Under the pieces are notes generated by a model. It had not been told where the DNA came from. It was given only the letters and a program-made list of their open reading frames with translations, and searched no databases. A program made the translations under genes and the position numbers. Shown here piece by piece: positions 1-9,833 of a stretch of 64,000 nt of DNA (positions within the stretch are counted from its first letter, which is position 1; every line of letters begins with the position of its first letter). Origin of the DNA: Haemophilus haemolyticus (GTDB taxonomy: Bacteria; Pseudomonadota; Gammaproteobacteria; Enterobacterales; Pasteurellaceae); NCBI RefSeq assembly GCF_001679045.1, contig NZ_LYCK01000012.1, positions 186,001-250,000 on the forward strand, given 5' to 3'.

Positions 1-269
1 ATAATTTTAAAATTCCAACACCATTTGGTAGTTATAATCCTGATTGGGCAATTGCTTTTGATACAGCTTTAGTAAAAGAAATCTATTTTGTTGCTGAAAC
101 TAAAGGATCTATTTTGAGTGAAGATTTAAAACTTAAAGAACGCAGTAAAATCGAAAGTGCTAAGAGATTTTTTGAAACTTTAAATGCTCAGTCGTTAGGG
201 AATGATAAAGTGCAATATAAGGTTGTTTCAAATATTGATGAATTAATGAAAGTAGCTTTGAGGAAATAG
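1..269 (+). CDS. Type III restriction enzyme, Res subunit, C-terminal end (partial)
   Basis: Only the last 88 codons are inside the window, read from base 3 to the TAG at 267-269. The peptide contains PFGSYNPDWAI followed about 20 residues later by FVAETKG. This matches the PD...(D/E)xK nuclease motif at the C-terminus of type III Res subunits, which cut DNA after ATP-driven communication between two Mod-methylation sites. The partner mod gene would lie to the left, outside the window. The assignment to Res rests on this motif and its terminal position. The helicase part cannot be seen. Confidence 0.75.
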   Translation, partial: NFKIPTPFGSYNPDWAIAFDTALVKEIYFVAETKGSILSEDLKLKERSKIESAKRFFETLNAQSLGNDKVQYKVVSNIDELMKVALRK

Positions 270-378
270 TAGAAAATAAAGGCGTTTTGTTATGTGTTGT
301 TATTGAGTAGTTGCAATACTGACAAAAAGTATATCAATACTATTCCATTATATATAGAGACTTTTATTACCTTTTTCC

Positions 379-412
379 AATGACCGTTCTATCAAAAGTG
401 CGGTCATTTTTC
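379..412 (+). terminator. Terminator after the res gene
   Basis: An 8-bp stem, AATGACCG (379-386) with CGGTCATT (401-408), is followed by a T-run. The loop contains a Haemophilus uptake core (AAAAGTGCGGT). It fits termination of the type III restriction operon. The remainder of 270-563 is AT-rich leader for the formate dehydrogenase, with no open reading frame that I would support. Confidence 0.6.
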
Positions 413-520
413 TTTGAGTTTTCTCAGAATATTAAAAAATTATCTAAAACCTGTTTTATATCAAAAAATCCACAAAATTTATAAGCCTATGTTCTTTATT
501 TAGGCGTATTATACTACCTG

Positions 521-537
521 GAATGAGTAATTCATTC
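521..537. promoter_or_regulatory. Dyad upstream of the formate dehydrogenase gene
   Basis: GAATGA (521-526) and TCATTC (532-537) form an inverted repeat with a 5-base spacer, 26 bases before the start codon. It could be a regulator site or a small leader hairpin. I do not recognise the binding protein. Confidence 0.35.
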
Positions 538-563
538 TGGTTATCTAAAATAAGGACATTACT

Positions 564-2723
564 ATGACAATTAAAAAAGTGATTACTGTCTGTCCGTATT
601 GCGCTTCAGGTTGTAAGATCAATCTATTAGTTGAGAACAACAAAATTGTGGGTGCTGAAGGTGCAAACGGTAAAACAAACGAACGGGAGCTTTGCCTGAA
701 AGGATATTATGGCTGGGATTTCGTGCATGACACAAAAATCCTCACTCCTCGCCTAACTCAACCGATGATTCGCTACAAACGTGGCGAGCCGTTCACGCCA
801 GTGAGCTGGGAAGAGGCTATTTCCTATTCTGCAAAACGTTTACAAGAAATTAGAGAAAAATATGGCAACGAGTCAATTATGGTAACGGGTTCTTCTCGTG
901 GACCAGGTAACGAAGTGAATTTCGTTATGCAAAAATTTGCTCGTGCGGTATTAGGCAATAACAACATTGACTGTTGTGCACGTGTCTGACATGGCCCATC
1001 TGTAGCAGGTCTGCTCAAATCAGTGGGTAATGGCGCGATGTCCAACTCAATCGTTGAGATTGAAGACACTAAATGCGTGTTTATCTTTGGCTATAATGCC
1101 TCAACATCTCACCCTATTGTGGCGCGTCGTATTAACCACGCAAAAGCTAAAGGGGCGAAGGTTATTGTTTGTGACCCTCGTAAAATTGAAACCGCTCGTA
1201 TTGCTGACATTTATGCGCCACTTGCCAATGGTAGTAACGTCGCATTTTTGAATGCAATGATGAACGTGATTCTTGAAGAAGGATTACAAGATCAAAAATT
1301 TATTGATGAACATACCGAAAATTTCGATGCGTTCTATGAAACTGTAAAAGCTTATACACCTGAATCAACTCAACATATCACTGGCGTTGAGCCTGAAATG
1401 TTGAGAGAAATTGCCCGCACTTATGCGAAAGCAGAAACAGCGACAATTCTCTGGGGTATGGGGGTATGTCAGTTCCGTCAAGGTGTAGAAACTGTACGTG
1501 CGTTGGCCAGTTTAGCAATGCTTACCGGTAACTTAGGTAAACCAAATGTTGGTGTAAACCCTGTGCGTGGTCAGAACAACGTACAAGGCGCATGTGACAT
1601 GGGGGCTTTATATAATACTTTACCTGGTTATCAAAGCTATGCGGATCCAGAAATCAACGCTAAATTTGCGAAAGCATGGGGTGTACCATCTATTCCAACC
1701 AAACCTGGTGTACCATTGAGTGAAGTGCCACATGCAGTGGCAGAAGGTAAACTCAAAGCATTCTATATTATGGGTGAAGATACTTTACAAACTGAACCTG
1801 ATTTGAATGCAATGAAACAAACCTTTAAAGATCTTGAGTTCATTATTGTTCAAGATATCTTTATGACTCAAACGGCAGCGGAAGCGGATGTGATTTTACC
1901 AGCAACATCTTGTGCAGAACACGAAGGTGTTTATAGTGCGGCTGACCGTGGTTTCCAACGTTTCTATAAAGCGGTGGATCCTGTTGGTGATGTGAAAGAC
2001 GACTGGGAAATCATTAGTCTTATGGCACAAGCTTTGGGTTATCCAATGCATTACAACAATACCAAAGAAATTTGGGATGAGTTGCGTGAGCTTTGCCCAA
2101 TTTATAAAGGTGCAACTTACGAAAAAATGGAAGGCTTGGGTTATATTCAATGGCCATGTACAGATGAAGGCCCTGAAGATCAAGGCACTACATACTTATA
2201 TGAAGGTCAAATCTTCGACCGTCCAAATGGTAAAGCTGAATTCTTTGCTTGCGATTGGGAACCACCAATGGAAGAAGTCTCTGAAGAATATCCATTAGTG
2301 CTTTCTACCGTGCGTGAAGTCGGTCACTATTCTTGCCGTTCAATGACGGGTAACTGCCGTGCACTTGCTGCGTTGGCTGATGAACCAGGATTTGTTCAAA
2401 TGAACGACCAAGATGCGAAAGCTTTAGGCATTAAGAATAATGAGCTTGTTTGGATTTCTTCATCTCGTGGTAAAGTTATATCTCGTGCTGATGTAAGTTC
2501 TCGTACTAACAAAGGTGCGTGTTATATGACTTACCAATGGTGGATCGGAAAATGTAACGAACTCACCGCTGAACATTTAAATCCAGGATCTCGTACTCCG
2601 GAATATAAATACAGCGCAGTGCGTATCGAGAAAATTGAAGATCAACGTTGGGCTGAGCACTATGTTGTAACTGAATATACTAAGCTCAAATCTCGTTTAA
2701 AAGAAACCGCACTTGTGGCTTAA
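564..2723 (+). CDS. fdhF: Selenocysteine formate dehydrogenase, FdhF/H type
   Basis: Molybdopterin enzyme oxidising formate to CO2. The reading frame is continuous across an in-frame TGA (987-989), which I read as selenocysteine at residue 142. The context CCARV-U-HGPSVAGL is the active-site signature of FdhF-type enzymes. With Sec the protein is 719 residues, close to E. coli FdhF (715). The N-terminus holds the 4Fe-4S cysteines C10, C13, C17 and C44 (CPYCASGC...LCLKG). The C-terminal part carries a cofactor-binding domain (EYPLVLSTVREVGHY onward). There is no Tat signal, so it should be cytoplasmic, unlike the periplasmic FdnG/FdoG type. No electron-transfer partner subunit is adjacent, so the acceptor is unknown. 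The molybdate importers at 11.4-18 kb could supply its metal. A terminator follows at once, suggesting a monocistronic unit. Confidence 0.9.
987..1025 (+). promoter_or_regulatory. Sec codon with SECIS-like element
   Basis: The UGA at 987-989 is followed by a foldable segment. AGCAG (1004-1008) and CTGCT (1011-1015) flank G-U at the apex, 15-28 bases after the UGA. This is the position and loop style of the bacterial SelB-binding hairpin in E. coli fdhF (AGGUCUGC apex shared). Selenocysteine insertion also needs selA, selB, selC and selD elsewhere in the genome. Confidence 0.75.
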
Positions 2724-2743
2724 TTGTAATATTTATGATGATT

Positions 2744-2771
2744 AGGACAGGCTTTATGCCTGTCCTTTTTT
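2744..2771 (+). terminator. Terminator of fdhF
   Basis: A 9-bp perfect stem, AGGACAGGC (2744-2752) with GCCTGTCCT (2758-2766), has a 5-base loop and is followed by a T-run. It lies 20 bases past the fdhF stop. Confidence 0.85.
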
Positions 2772-2826
2772 ATGTCTAATGAAATATGATATGGGTAAGA
2801 ATATTTGAAATGTTAAAAAGAGCTGT

Positions 2827-3168
2827 TTATTCAAAGGCAATTTCTTTAATACGCAATTCATCACCACTTTGTCGTTGCAAGTGTATGCTGCCACAATTTG
2901 GACAAGAATCATGATGAGCTTGTATCTCAACTAATTTTTGACACTGCCAACACCAGGCTTGCGCTGCAATAGGAATGAGATGAAGTTTACAGCCTTCAGC
3001 AGCTGTACCTTGAAAGGTTATATCAAAACAAAATTCTAATGCGTCAGGTTCTACACAAGAGAGCGCGCCAATTTCCAACCAAAGATCCGTGACTTTTTTT
3101 ATATCGTGACTTTTACATTGTTGTTCTACTATTTCCAGCATATTTTGACAAAGAGACAATTCGTGCAT
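2827..3168 (-). CDS. hypA: HypA/HybF-type nickel metallochaperone
   Basis: 113-residue protein of the HypA family, which delivers nickel for [NiFe]-hydrogenase (and in some bacteria urease) maturation. It begins Met-His-Glu, so His2, the nickel ligand, is present. A zinc site is formed by CWQC (about residues 74-77) and CPNC (about 90-93). It faces the fdhF gene convergently and is separated from gltS by a hairpin. No hypB, hydrogenase or urease gene is in this window, so its client is unknown. A link to formate metabolism is suggested only by adjacency to fdhF. Confidence 0.88.
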   Translation of the reverse strand: MHELSLCQNMLEIVEQQCKSHDIKKVTDLWLEIGALSCVEPDALEFCFDITFQGTAAEGCKLHLIPIAAQAWCWQCQKLVEIQAHHDSCPNCGSIHLQRQSGDELRIKEIAFE

Positions 3169-3199
3169 AGTTTTTCCTTTTGTTTTTCTTCCTTAAAAT

Positions 3200-3232
3200 A
3201 AATGCCTTTATCAATTCAAGATAAAGGCATTT
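3200..3232 (-). terminator. Hairpin between gltS and hypA
   Basis: A 12-bp perfect stem (3200-3211 with 3221-3232, loop 9) sits just past the gltS stop, on the path from gltS into hypA. The U-run is weak on either strand, so it may be a terminator or an mRNA-end stabiliser. Confidence 0.55.
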
Positions 3233-3262
3233 CTCTAAAACATTGTCAATTTCAACCGCACT

Positions 3263-4477
3263 TTACGCGAGCATATTTACAACTGCAAATGAGACTTTTA
3301 ATAGCGCAGCGTTGATTAAGTCGATAAAGAATGCACCGACCATTGGAACGATTAAAAATGCTTTGTGTGATGGCCCAAAACGACTGGTAATGGCTTGCAT
3401 ATTTGCAACTGCTGTTGGTGTTGCACCTAAACCGAAACCACAGTGACCAGAGCTTAATACAACCGCATCATAATCTTTACCCATTGCGCGATAAGTAACA
3501 TAGATTGCAAATACCGCCATAAATACAACTTGTACTGCAAGAATGATTAATACATCTACCGCTAAGCCTGCAAGTTCCCAAAGTTTTAATGACATTAAGG
3601 CGATAGCTAAGAAGATTGATAAACCCACGCTACCTAATACATCAATAGCCGAATCAGCTACTTGGAAACGGAAGATATTGGTTAAAATATTGCGGATAAT
3701 TACACCAGTAAATAAACACCATACGAATGTTGGTAATTGGAATGCGGTGCCTTTTGTTTGTGCATCTAAATATTGACCGATAAGCAAACAGATAGACATC
3801 ATTGCAATAGTTTCAATTAACGAACGTGAAGTAATTTTACGTTTGTAAGTTGGATGTTCAAAAGCCTCTTGAATATCATCTACTTCATCATTTTCAGGAT
3901 TTTCACCTTGTTTTTGACGATTTAATAAGAAACGTGCAACAGGGCCCCCGATGATACCACCAAAGACTAAACCAAAGGTTGCACATGCCATCGCAATTTC
4001 AGTTGCACCTTGCAGATTAAATTGGTGAACGAATGTATCTGCCCATGCAGCACCAGTACCATGACCGCCAGTTAATGTGACAGAACCTGCTAATAAACCG
4101 TATGCTGGGTGGATACCTAATGCTAATGAACCTACGACACCAATAACATTTTGGCAAATAATTAGTAAACCAGCGACGAACAAAAATACGATAAGTGGTT
4201 TTCCGCCTTTAATTAAACGAGAAAAGTTTGCGCTTAAACCAATGGAAGTGAAGAACACTAACATCATGGTAGTTTGCAAATTCTTATCGAAGTTAAAAGA
4301 TGTCCCGTCAACTTTATTCCAAATTAAAAGACCAATGGCAACAATAAAACCACCAACAACTGGCTCAGGAATGTTGAATGTTTTTAAGATGCTGATTCGT
4401 TTAACTAGAAAAAAGCCCAAAAGCAAGACTAAGCTTGCCAGTGCAAGGGTTTCATACGTGCTAAATGTATAGCTCAT
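3263..4477 (-). CDS. gltS: Sodium/glutamate symporter GltS
   Basis: 404-residue integral membrane protein of the ESS (GltS) family, importing L-glutamate with sodium. The sequence is hydrophobic throughout, with about ten membrane segments in two related halves. The hallmark glycine-rich loops are visible: GSVTLTGGHGTGAAW in the first half and SSGHCGFGLGATPTAVANM in the second, the re-entrant segments of this family. It starts 29 bases after the parC stop on the same strand and may be transcribed with parEC or from its own promoter. Length and motifs are normal for the family. Confidence 0.93.
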   Translation of the reverse strand: MSYTFSTYETLALASLVLLLGFFLVKRISILKTFNIPEPVVGGFIVAIGLLIWNKVDGTSFNFDKNLQTTMMLVFFTSIGLSANFSRLIKGGKPLIVFLFVAGLLIICQNVIGVVGSLALGIHPAYGLLAGSVTLTGGHGTGAAWADTFVHQFNLQGATEIAMACATFGLVFGGIIGGPVARFLLNRQKQGENPENDEVDDIQEAFEHPTYKRKITSRSLIETIAMMSICLLIGQYLDAQTKGTAFQLPTFVWCLFTGVIIRNILTNIFRFQVADSAIDVLGSVGLSIFLAIALMSLKLWELAGLAVDVLIILAVQVVFMAVFAIYVTYRAMGKDYDAVVLSSGHCGFGLGATPTAVANMQAITSRFGPSHKAFLIVPMVGAFFIDLINAALLKVSFAVVNMLA

Positions 4478-4506
4478 AAATTGGATCTCCCCATGTTGTG
4501 TTTAAG

Positions 4507-6762
4507 TTATGTGTTGTGTTGCGGTTCGATTACTACTATTTCAATATTGGTATGTAATCCACGTGGTAATGTCGAACCTTTTCTGCCTCGTTCAGCACGG
4601 AACTTCTGCAGATCTTCCGGTTTTAATACAATTTTTCGTTTTCCGGAATGAAATTCAAGACTTGCTTGATCTGAAATGAGCAATAATTTCACTAACAATT
4701 CACTGCGCTCTTTTGCATTTGCTGCAGGAATTGTCACTATCTTATTGCCTTTGCCTTTTGATAATGCCGGTAAATCTTTTGCTGGGAAAATCAACATTCT
4801 GCCAGCGGATGTCATAGCAACAACAAGTGCGGTGGCATTCGCCAGCGTCTTAGGCTCCATCACTTTGGCATTTTCCGGTAAAGAAATCAAGGCTTTTCCT
4901 GCTTTATTGCGTGCAATTAAATCTTCAAATTTACAAATAAAACCATAACCCGCATCAGAAGCCATCAATAATTCTTGCTGTTCACTCGCCATTACGACAT
5001 ATTCAATGGTCGCACCAGAGGGTAAAGTTAGTTTACCTGTGAGGGGTTCACCTTGCGAACGCGCGGAAGGTAATGAAAGCGGATCGAGTGCATAACTCCG
5101 CCCTGTACTGTCAATGAATACAACGGCTTGATTACTCTTGCCACAAGCATGAGCTCGATAATTATCACCTGCTTTGTAGCTTAATGATTTAGGATCAATA
5201 TCGTGTCCTTTTGCACAACGTACCCAGCCCATTTCTGATAAGATGACAGTGACAGGCTCTGCTGGCGTCATGTCACTTTCAGAGATCATTTTAGCTTCTT
5301 CTCGTTCGACCAGTTGAGACATACGTGGACTGGCATATTTTTTCGCATCTTCTTGAATTTCTTTTTTGATAAGAGTATTCAAACGGCGTTCTGATCCTAA
5401 AATTGCTTCTAAATTTAACCGCTCTTTTTCAAGTTCATCTTGTTCAGCTTTGAGTTGGTTTTCTTCTAATTTCGCTAAATGACGTAAGCGTAAATTTAAA
5501 ATTGCATCGGCTTGTTCATCGCTTAAATTAAAGCGTGTCATAAGTTCTGCTTTTGGATCATCTTCGTGACGTATAATTTCGATAACCTCATCAATATTTA
5601 AAAAGGCTATCATCAAACCTTCTAAAATATGCAAGCGAGAGAGTACTTTATCTAACCGATATTGAAGGCGACGAGTTACGGTTGTACGGCGGAAAGTAAG
5701 CCATTCATTTAAGATTTCTAATAAGCCTTTTACCGCAGGTTTATGATCAAGCCCGATCATATTCATATTTACACGGTAGCTTTTTTCAAGATCTGTGGTA
5801 GCAAATAAATGTGCCATTAACGCATCAGTATCGACGCGATTTGAGCGAGGAACTAGCACAATTCGAATTGGATTTTCGTGATCGGCTTCATCACGAATAT
5901 CTTCTAGCATTGGCAGTTTTTTTGCCGTCATTTGTTCGGCTATTTGTGCAATAACTTTGGATGGCGAAGATTGATGTGGAAGCGCAGAGATAATAATCTC
6001 ACCGTCTTCTTTTTTCCAAGTTGCACGCATTTTTATTGAGCCACGACCTTGCTCATAAATTTTACGAATTTCTGATTTTGGCGAAATAATTTCCGCTTCT
6101 GTTGGAAAATCTGGGCCTTGAACAATTTCAAGTACATCGTCTAATCCCGCTTTAGGATTATCTAGCAACATTACTGCCGCATCAGCAATTTCGTTAATAT
6201 TGTGTGGTGGAATATCTGTGGCCATCCCCACCGCAATACCTGTTGTGCCGTTCAATAAAATATGAGGTAAACGAGCAGGTAAATATTGTGGTTCGGCTAA
6301 GGTTCCATCAAAGTTTGGTTGATAATCAACTGTTCCTTGTCCGAGTTCACTCAACAAGATTTCAGAGATTTTAGATAGACGTGATTCCGTATAACGCATA
6401 GCCGCGAAGGATTTTGGATCATCTGGCGCCCCCCAGTTACCTTGACCATCTACAAGTGGATAACGATAAGAGAAGGGTTGTGCCATTAACACCATCGCTT
6501 CATAACAAGCGCTGTCACCATGTGGATGGAATTTACCGAGTACATCACCGACGGTACGGGCAGATTTTTTGTATTTTGCCGTAGCATTCAAGCCAAGTTC
6601 AGACATCGCATATACAATACGGCGTTGAACGGGTTTTAAACCGTCACCGATAAAAGGCAACGCACGATCCATGATGACATACATGGAATAGTTGAGATAA
6701 GCCCTTTCGGTGAAGGTACGTAGAGGCATTTGCTCAATGCCTTCATAATTGATATTTGTCAT
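4507..6762 (-). CDS. parC: DNA topoisomerase IV subunit A
   Basis: 751-residue breakage-reunion subunit of topoisomerase IV, which decatenates daughter chromosomes with ParE. The catalytic tyrosine is Y124 in [10 protein letters not shown]. The quinolone-resistance determining region reads [12 protein letters not shown] with Ser84 and Glu88, the wild-type residues at the two positions usually altered in resistant Haemophilus. The C-terminal part carries the degenerate beta-propeller repeats of ParC. It lies 67 bases downstream of parE on the same strand, an arrangement that fits co-transcription. Confidence 0.96.
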   Translation of the reverse strand: MTNINYEGIEQMPLRTFTERAYLNYSMYVIMDRALPFIGDGLKPVQRRIVYAMSELGLNATAKYKKSARTVGDVLGKFHPHGDSACYEAMVLMAQPFSYRYPLVDGQGNWGAPDDPKSFAAMRYTESRLSKISEILLSELGQGTVDYQPNFDGTLAEPQYLPARLPHILLNGTTGIAVGMATDIPPHNINEIADAAVMLLDNPKAGLDDVLEIVQGPDFPTEAEIISPKSEIRKIYEQGRGSIKMRATWKKEDGEIIISALPHQSSPSKVIAQIAEQMTAKKLPMLEDIRDEADHENPIRIVLVPRSNRVDTDALMAHLFATTDLEKSYRVNMNMIGLDHKPAVKGLLEILNEWLTFRRTTVTRRLQYRLDKVLSRLHILEGLMIAFLNIDEVIEIIRHEDDPKAELMTRFNLSDEQADAILNLRLRHLAKLEENQLKAEQDELEKERLNLEAILGSERRLNTLIKKEIQEDAKKYASPRMSQLVEREEAKMISESDMTPAEPVTVILSEMGWVRCAKGHDIDPKSLSYKAGDNYRAHACGKSNQAVVFIDSTGRSYALDPLSLPSARSQGEPLTGKLTLPSGATIEYVVMASEQQELLMASDAGYGFICKFEDLIARNKAGKALISLPENAKVMEPKTLANATALVVAMTSAGRMLIFPAKDLPALSKGKGNKIVTIPAANAKERSELLVKLLLISDQASLEFHSGKRKIVLKPEDLQKFRAERGRKGSTLPRGLHTNIEIVVIEPQHNT

Positions 6763-6829
6763 TTTGGTTTCTGTTAATTGAATATATTCTTAATTTATTA
6801 AAATTCGGATTTGCTGAGATTAATTTAGT

Positions 6830-8728
6830 CTAAACAGACAAATCAACCTGATCGCCTTTTGCTTGCAACCAATTTTTACGATCTTCGGAACGTTTTTTCG
6901 CTAACAACATATCCATGAGTTCTAATGTATCCGCGCCTTGGTCTTCCTCTAAATCATAAGTTAATTGAACAAGGCGACGAGTATTAGGATCCATTGTTGT
7001 TTCACGCAATTGTGATGGGTTCATTTCACCTAAACCTTTAAAACGTTGAACATTCGGTTTGCCTTTTTTATTTTTCAATCGATCTAAAATCGCCTCTTTT
7101 TCACTTTCATCTAATGCGTAGAAGACTTCTTTATTTAAGTCAATCCGATAAAGTGGTGGCATTGCGACGTAAACGTGACCGTCTTGTACTAATTTCGGAA
7201 AATGGCGTAAGAACAGGGCGCAGAGTAGAGTGGCAATATGCAGACCATCAGAGTCAGCATCCGCGAGAATACATACTTTACCATAGCGAAGTTGTGATAA
7301 ATCATTGCTGTCAGGATCGATTCCTAGGGCTACGGCGATATCGTGAATTTCTGTTGAACCTAATACTTGATCAGGTGAAACTTCCCATGTATTTAAGATT
7401 TTTCCACGTAAAGGCAAAATCGCTTGATATTCGCGATCACGCGCTTGTTTTGCTGAGCCGCCCGCAGAGTCGCCCTCCACTAAAAATAATTCCGTTTTTT
7501 CTAAATCCTGTGAGCCACAATCTGCTAATTTTCCTGGTAATGCAGGACCGCTAACGAGTTTTTTTCGTACGACTTTTTTGGCTGCTCGTAATCGGCGTTG
7601 TGCAGAACTGATCGCTATTTCTGCTAATTTTTCAGCGTCTTGTACGTTTTGGTTGAGCCATAGACTGAACGCATCTTTTAAAACACCGCTGACAAACACC
7701 GCACTTTGGCGTGATGATAAGCGTTCTTTAGTCTGCCCAGCGAATTGCGCATCCTGCATTTTAAGGGAAAGAATGTAAGAACAACGATCCCAAATATCAT
7801 CAGCGGTAAGTTTTACGCCGCGTGGTAATAGATTTCTAAATTCGCAAAATTCTCGAATGGCATCTAACAAACCTTGGCGTAGGCCATTAACATGCGTTCC
7901 GCCTTGAATAGTCGGAATTAAGTTTACGTAGCTTTCGCCAATCAGTTCGCCACCTTCTGGCAACCAAAGTAATGCCCAGCTAACGGCTTCATTTGTTCCT
8001 TTAAATTCACCAACGAATGGTTTTTCCGGAAGGGTTTCAAAGCCATTTACCGCTTCGATAAGGTAATCGGAAAGCCCATCTTCATATAACCAAATGTCTT
8101 GAGTATTGTTTACTTTATCAATGAATTTGATTTCAAGCCCAGAGCAGAGTACCGCTTTCGCTCTTAATAAATGACGTAGGCGGCTAACGGAAAATTTTGC
8201 GCTGTCAAAATATTTTGGATTCGGTTTGAAGTGAACGGTTGTTCCCGTTGTGCGTCTGCCACAAGTCCCAATAACTTCCAATTCTTCTACTTTATTGCCG
8301 TTTTCAAAGGCAATTTTATAGACTTCACCATTGCGTTTGACTTGAATATCCACACGTTCAGAAAGCGCATTCACCACAGAAATCCCAACACCGTGTAAAC
8401 CTCCCGCAAATTCATAATTTTTATTGGAGAATTTACCACCCGCATGCAGTTTAGTCAGGATCACCTCTACGCCGGAAACGCCTTCCGTGGGGTGAATATC
8501 CACAGGCATACCGCGACCATTATCTGTGACTTCAATAGATTGATCTGGGTGTAAAATTACTTCAATTTTTGTGGCAAAACCCGCGAGGGCTTCATCCACG
8601 CTGTTATCAATAACTTCTTGTGCGAGGTGATTCGGACGAGTGGTGTCTGTATACATACCGGGGCGAATTTGCACCGGCTCGAGATCTTTAAGAACGGTAA
8701 TTTCTTGAGCTGAATAATTGGTTGTCAT
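6830..8728 (-). CDS. parE: DNA topoisomerase IV subunit B
   Basis: 632-residue ATPase subunit of topoisomerase IV. The GHKL ATP site is shown by VIDNSVDEALAG, DNGRGMPVD and GGLHGVGISVVNALS in the first 120 residues. The TOPRIM domain carries ELFLVEGDSAGGSAK, PLRGKILN and a DADSDG metal site. The C-terminal QRFKGLGEMNP block contacts ParC. It is the first gene of parE-parC and is separated from lpxL upstream by a paired-uptake-sequence hairpin. Length and motifs are normal. Confidence 0.96.
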   Translation of the reverse strand: MTTNYSAQEITVLKDLEPVQIRPGMYTDTTRPNHLAQEVIDNSVDEALAGFATKIEVILHPDQSIEVTDNGRGMPVDIHPTEGVSGVEVILTKLHAGGKFSNKNYEFAGGLHGVGISVVNALSERVDIQVKRNGEVYKIAFENGNKVEELEVIGTCGRRTTGTTVHFKPNPKYFDSAKFSVSRLRHLLRAKAVLCSGLEIKFIDKVNNTQDIWLYEDGLSDYLIEAVNGFETLPEKPFVGEFKGTNEAVSWALLWLPEGGELIGESYVNLIPTIQGGTHVNGLRQGLLDAIREFCEFRNLLPRGVKLTADDIWDRCSYILSLKMQDAQFAGQTKERLSSRQSAVFVSGVLKDAFSLWLNQNVQDAEKLAEIAISSAQRRLRAAKKVVRKKLVSGPALPGKLADCGSQDLEKTELFLVEGDSAGGSAKQARDREYQAILPLRGKILNTWEVSPDQVLGSTEIHDIAVALGIDPDSNDLSQLRYGKVCILADADSDGLHIATLLCALFLRHFPKLVQDGHVYVAMPPLYRIDLNKEVFYALDESEKEAILDRLKNKKGKPNVQRFKGLGEMNPSQLRETTMDPNTRRLVQLTYDLEEDQGADTLELMDMLLAKKRSEDRKNWLQAKGDQVDLSV

Positions 8729-8772
8729 GGTTAGATGAGTCGTTAATTTTTTAAATTTGAGAAAATTCTATC

Positions 8773-8803
8773 AAAAAGTGCGGTGATATTCGACCGCACT
8801 TTT
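8773..8803 (-). terminator. Terminator of lpxL built from paired uptake sequences
   Basis: AAAAAGTGCGGT (8773-8784) and ACCGCACTTTT (8793-8803) are head-to-head copies of the Haemophilus uptake core, forming an 11-bp stem with an 8-base loop. The outer arm overlaps the lpxL stop codon. On the minus strand it ends in a U-rich tract. Confidence 0.75.
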
Positions 8804-9737
8804 AATCGTATAAACTAGGCGTATTTTCATCTGGACGCGTTTTAAAACGGCGATGTAGCCACATGTATATTGTTATGTCCTTCATTATTTCCTTTTCAAC
8901 GATTTGATTCATTCGCGCAGCAATCGCCGTTTCATCTTGTAAATCCGTAAAATCAACAGGCGCTGAAATGCTCACGGTATAGCCTGAACCATCTTTATTG
9001 CGTAATGGCGCAAATGGAATCACTTTACTGTTTTGTGAGGATTTCAATAAATAATAACTACCAGTAGTTGTGCAAGCATCGGGCACCGCAAAAAATGGTA
9101 CAAAAACGGCATTTTTTCTGCCGTAATCGTGATCAGGCGCATACCAAATGGTTTCTTCGTGACGTAAAGCTTTGATCATTCCGCGCAAATCTTTACGATC
9201 AAGCATATCTTTATTGGAGCGTAAACGACCTTGTGTTTGGAGCCAATCAAATGCTGGATCGTCATTTGGGCGGTAAACCCCAATACCAGGATGATGTAAA
9301 CCAATGATGCGTGCGCCAAGTTCTAGCGTTAAGAAATGAATCCCGACGAGAACAATTCCATCTTTTTGATTTTCTTTTAGATAATGTAAGCCTTCAACTT
9401 TTGACCATTTTTTGATACGTGAATCCGACCAAAACCAAGCCATGCCAGTTTCGATAATTGCCATTCCTACTGAACGAAGATTTTCTTGCAAAATCACCTC
9501 ACGCTCATTTTCAGGCATATCAGGGAAACAAAGTTCAAGATTACGGCGTGCAATGGCAGCTCGACGTTTACCTACTTTTAAATGTGAAAACAGCCAACCG
9601 AGACCATTACCAATATGGCGCAAAATAGGATAGGGAAGACATAAAATACTTCGCCAAATTGCCACGCCTAACCAAAAAAGCCAGTATTTTGGGGCTAAAA
9701 AGTGCGGTTGAAATTGAGGGAGTTTTTCGTTTTTCAT
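8802..9737 (-). CDS. lpxL: Lipid A lauroyl/myristoyl acyltransferase LpxL (HtrB)
   Basis: 311-residue inner-membrane late acyltransferase adding a secondary acyl chain to Kdo2-lipid IVA. An N-terminal membrane anchor (LGVAIWRSILCLPYPIL) precedes the HxxxxE catalytic motif, seen as HFLTLE at about residue 135. I chose the ATG at 9737 because GGAAAG lies at ribosome-binding distance. A GTG four codons upstream is the alternative. In Haemophilus the gene is known as htrB and affects lipooligosaccharide, serum resistance and commensal behaviour. It is divergent from hldE, which supplies heptose for the same glycolipid. Confidence 0.92.
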   Translation of the reverse strand: MKNEKLPQFQPHFLAPKYWLFWLGVAIWRSILCLPYPILRHIGNGLGWLFSHLKVGKRRAAIARRNLELCFPDMPENEREVILQENLRSVGMAIIETGMAWFWSDSRIKKWSKVEGLHYLKENQKDGIVLVGIHFLTLELGARIIGLHHPGIGVYRPNDDPAFDWLQTQGRLRSNKDMLDRKDLRGMIKALRHEETIWYAPDHDYGRKNAVFVPFFAVPDACTTTGSYYLLKSSQNSKVIPFAPLRNKDGSGYTVSISAPVDFTDLQDETAIAARMNQIVEKEIMKDITIYMWLHRRFKTRPDENTPSLYD

Positions 9738-9833
9738 TGTTCTTTCCACCTAAGTTAGGGGCGTAGTTTATCGTAAATTTGAGTTGTGGTAAAATCGCTA
9801 CAATTTTGGTTATTCAAATAGAGAGATTTTAAA

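Noticed and set aside
987..989. In-frame stop in the formate dehydrogenase gene, as if a pseudogene
   Set aside because: The codon is TGA at the exact Sec position in CCARV-U-HGPS, the frame continues to full length and a SECIS-like hairpin follows.
6400..6560. Possible quinolone-resistance changes in ParC
   Set aside because: Ser84 and Glu88 are the wild-type residues. No resistance change is visible at these positions.
4676..8200. Long open frames on the plus strand across parC and parE
   Set aside because: They are antisense shadows of conserved genes, with no RBS or recognisable protein content.
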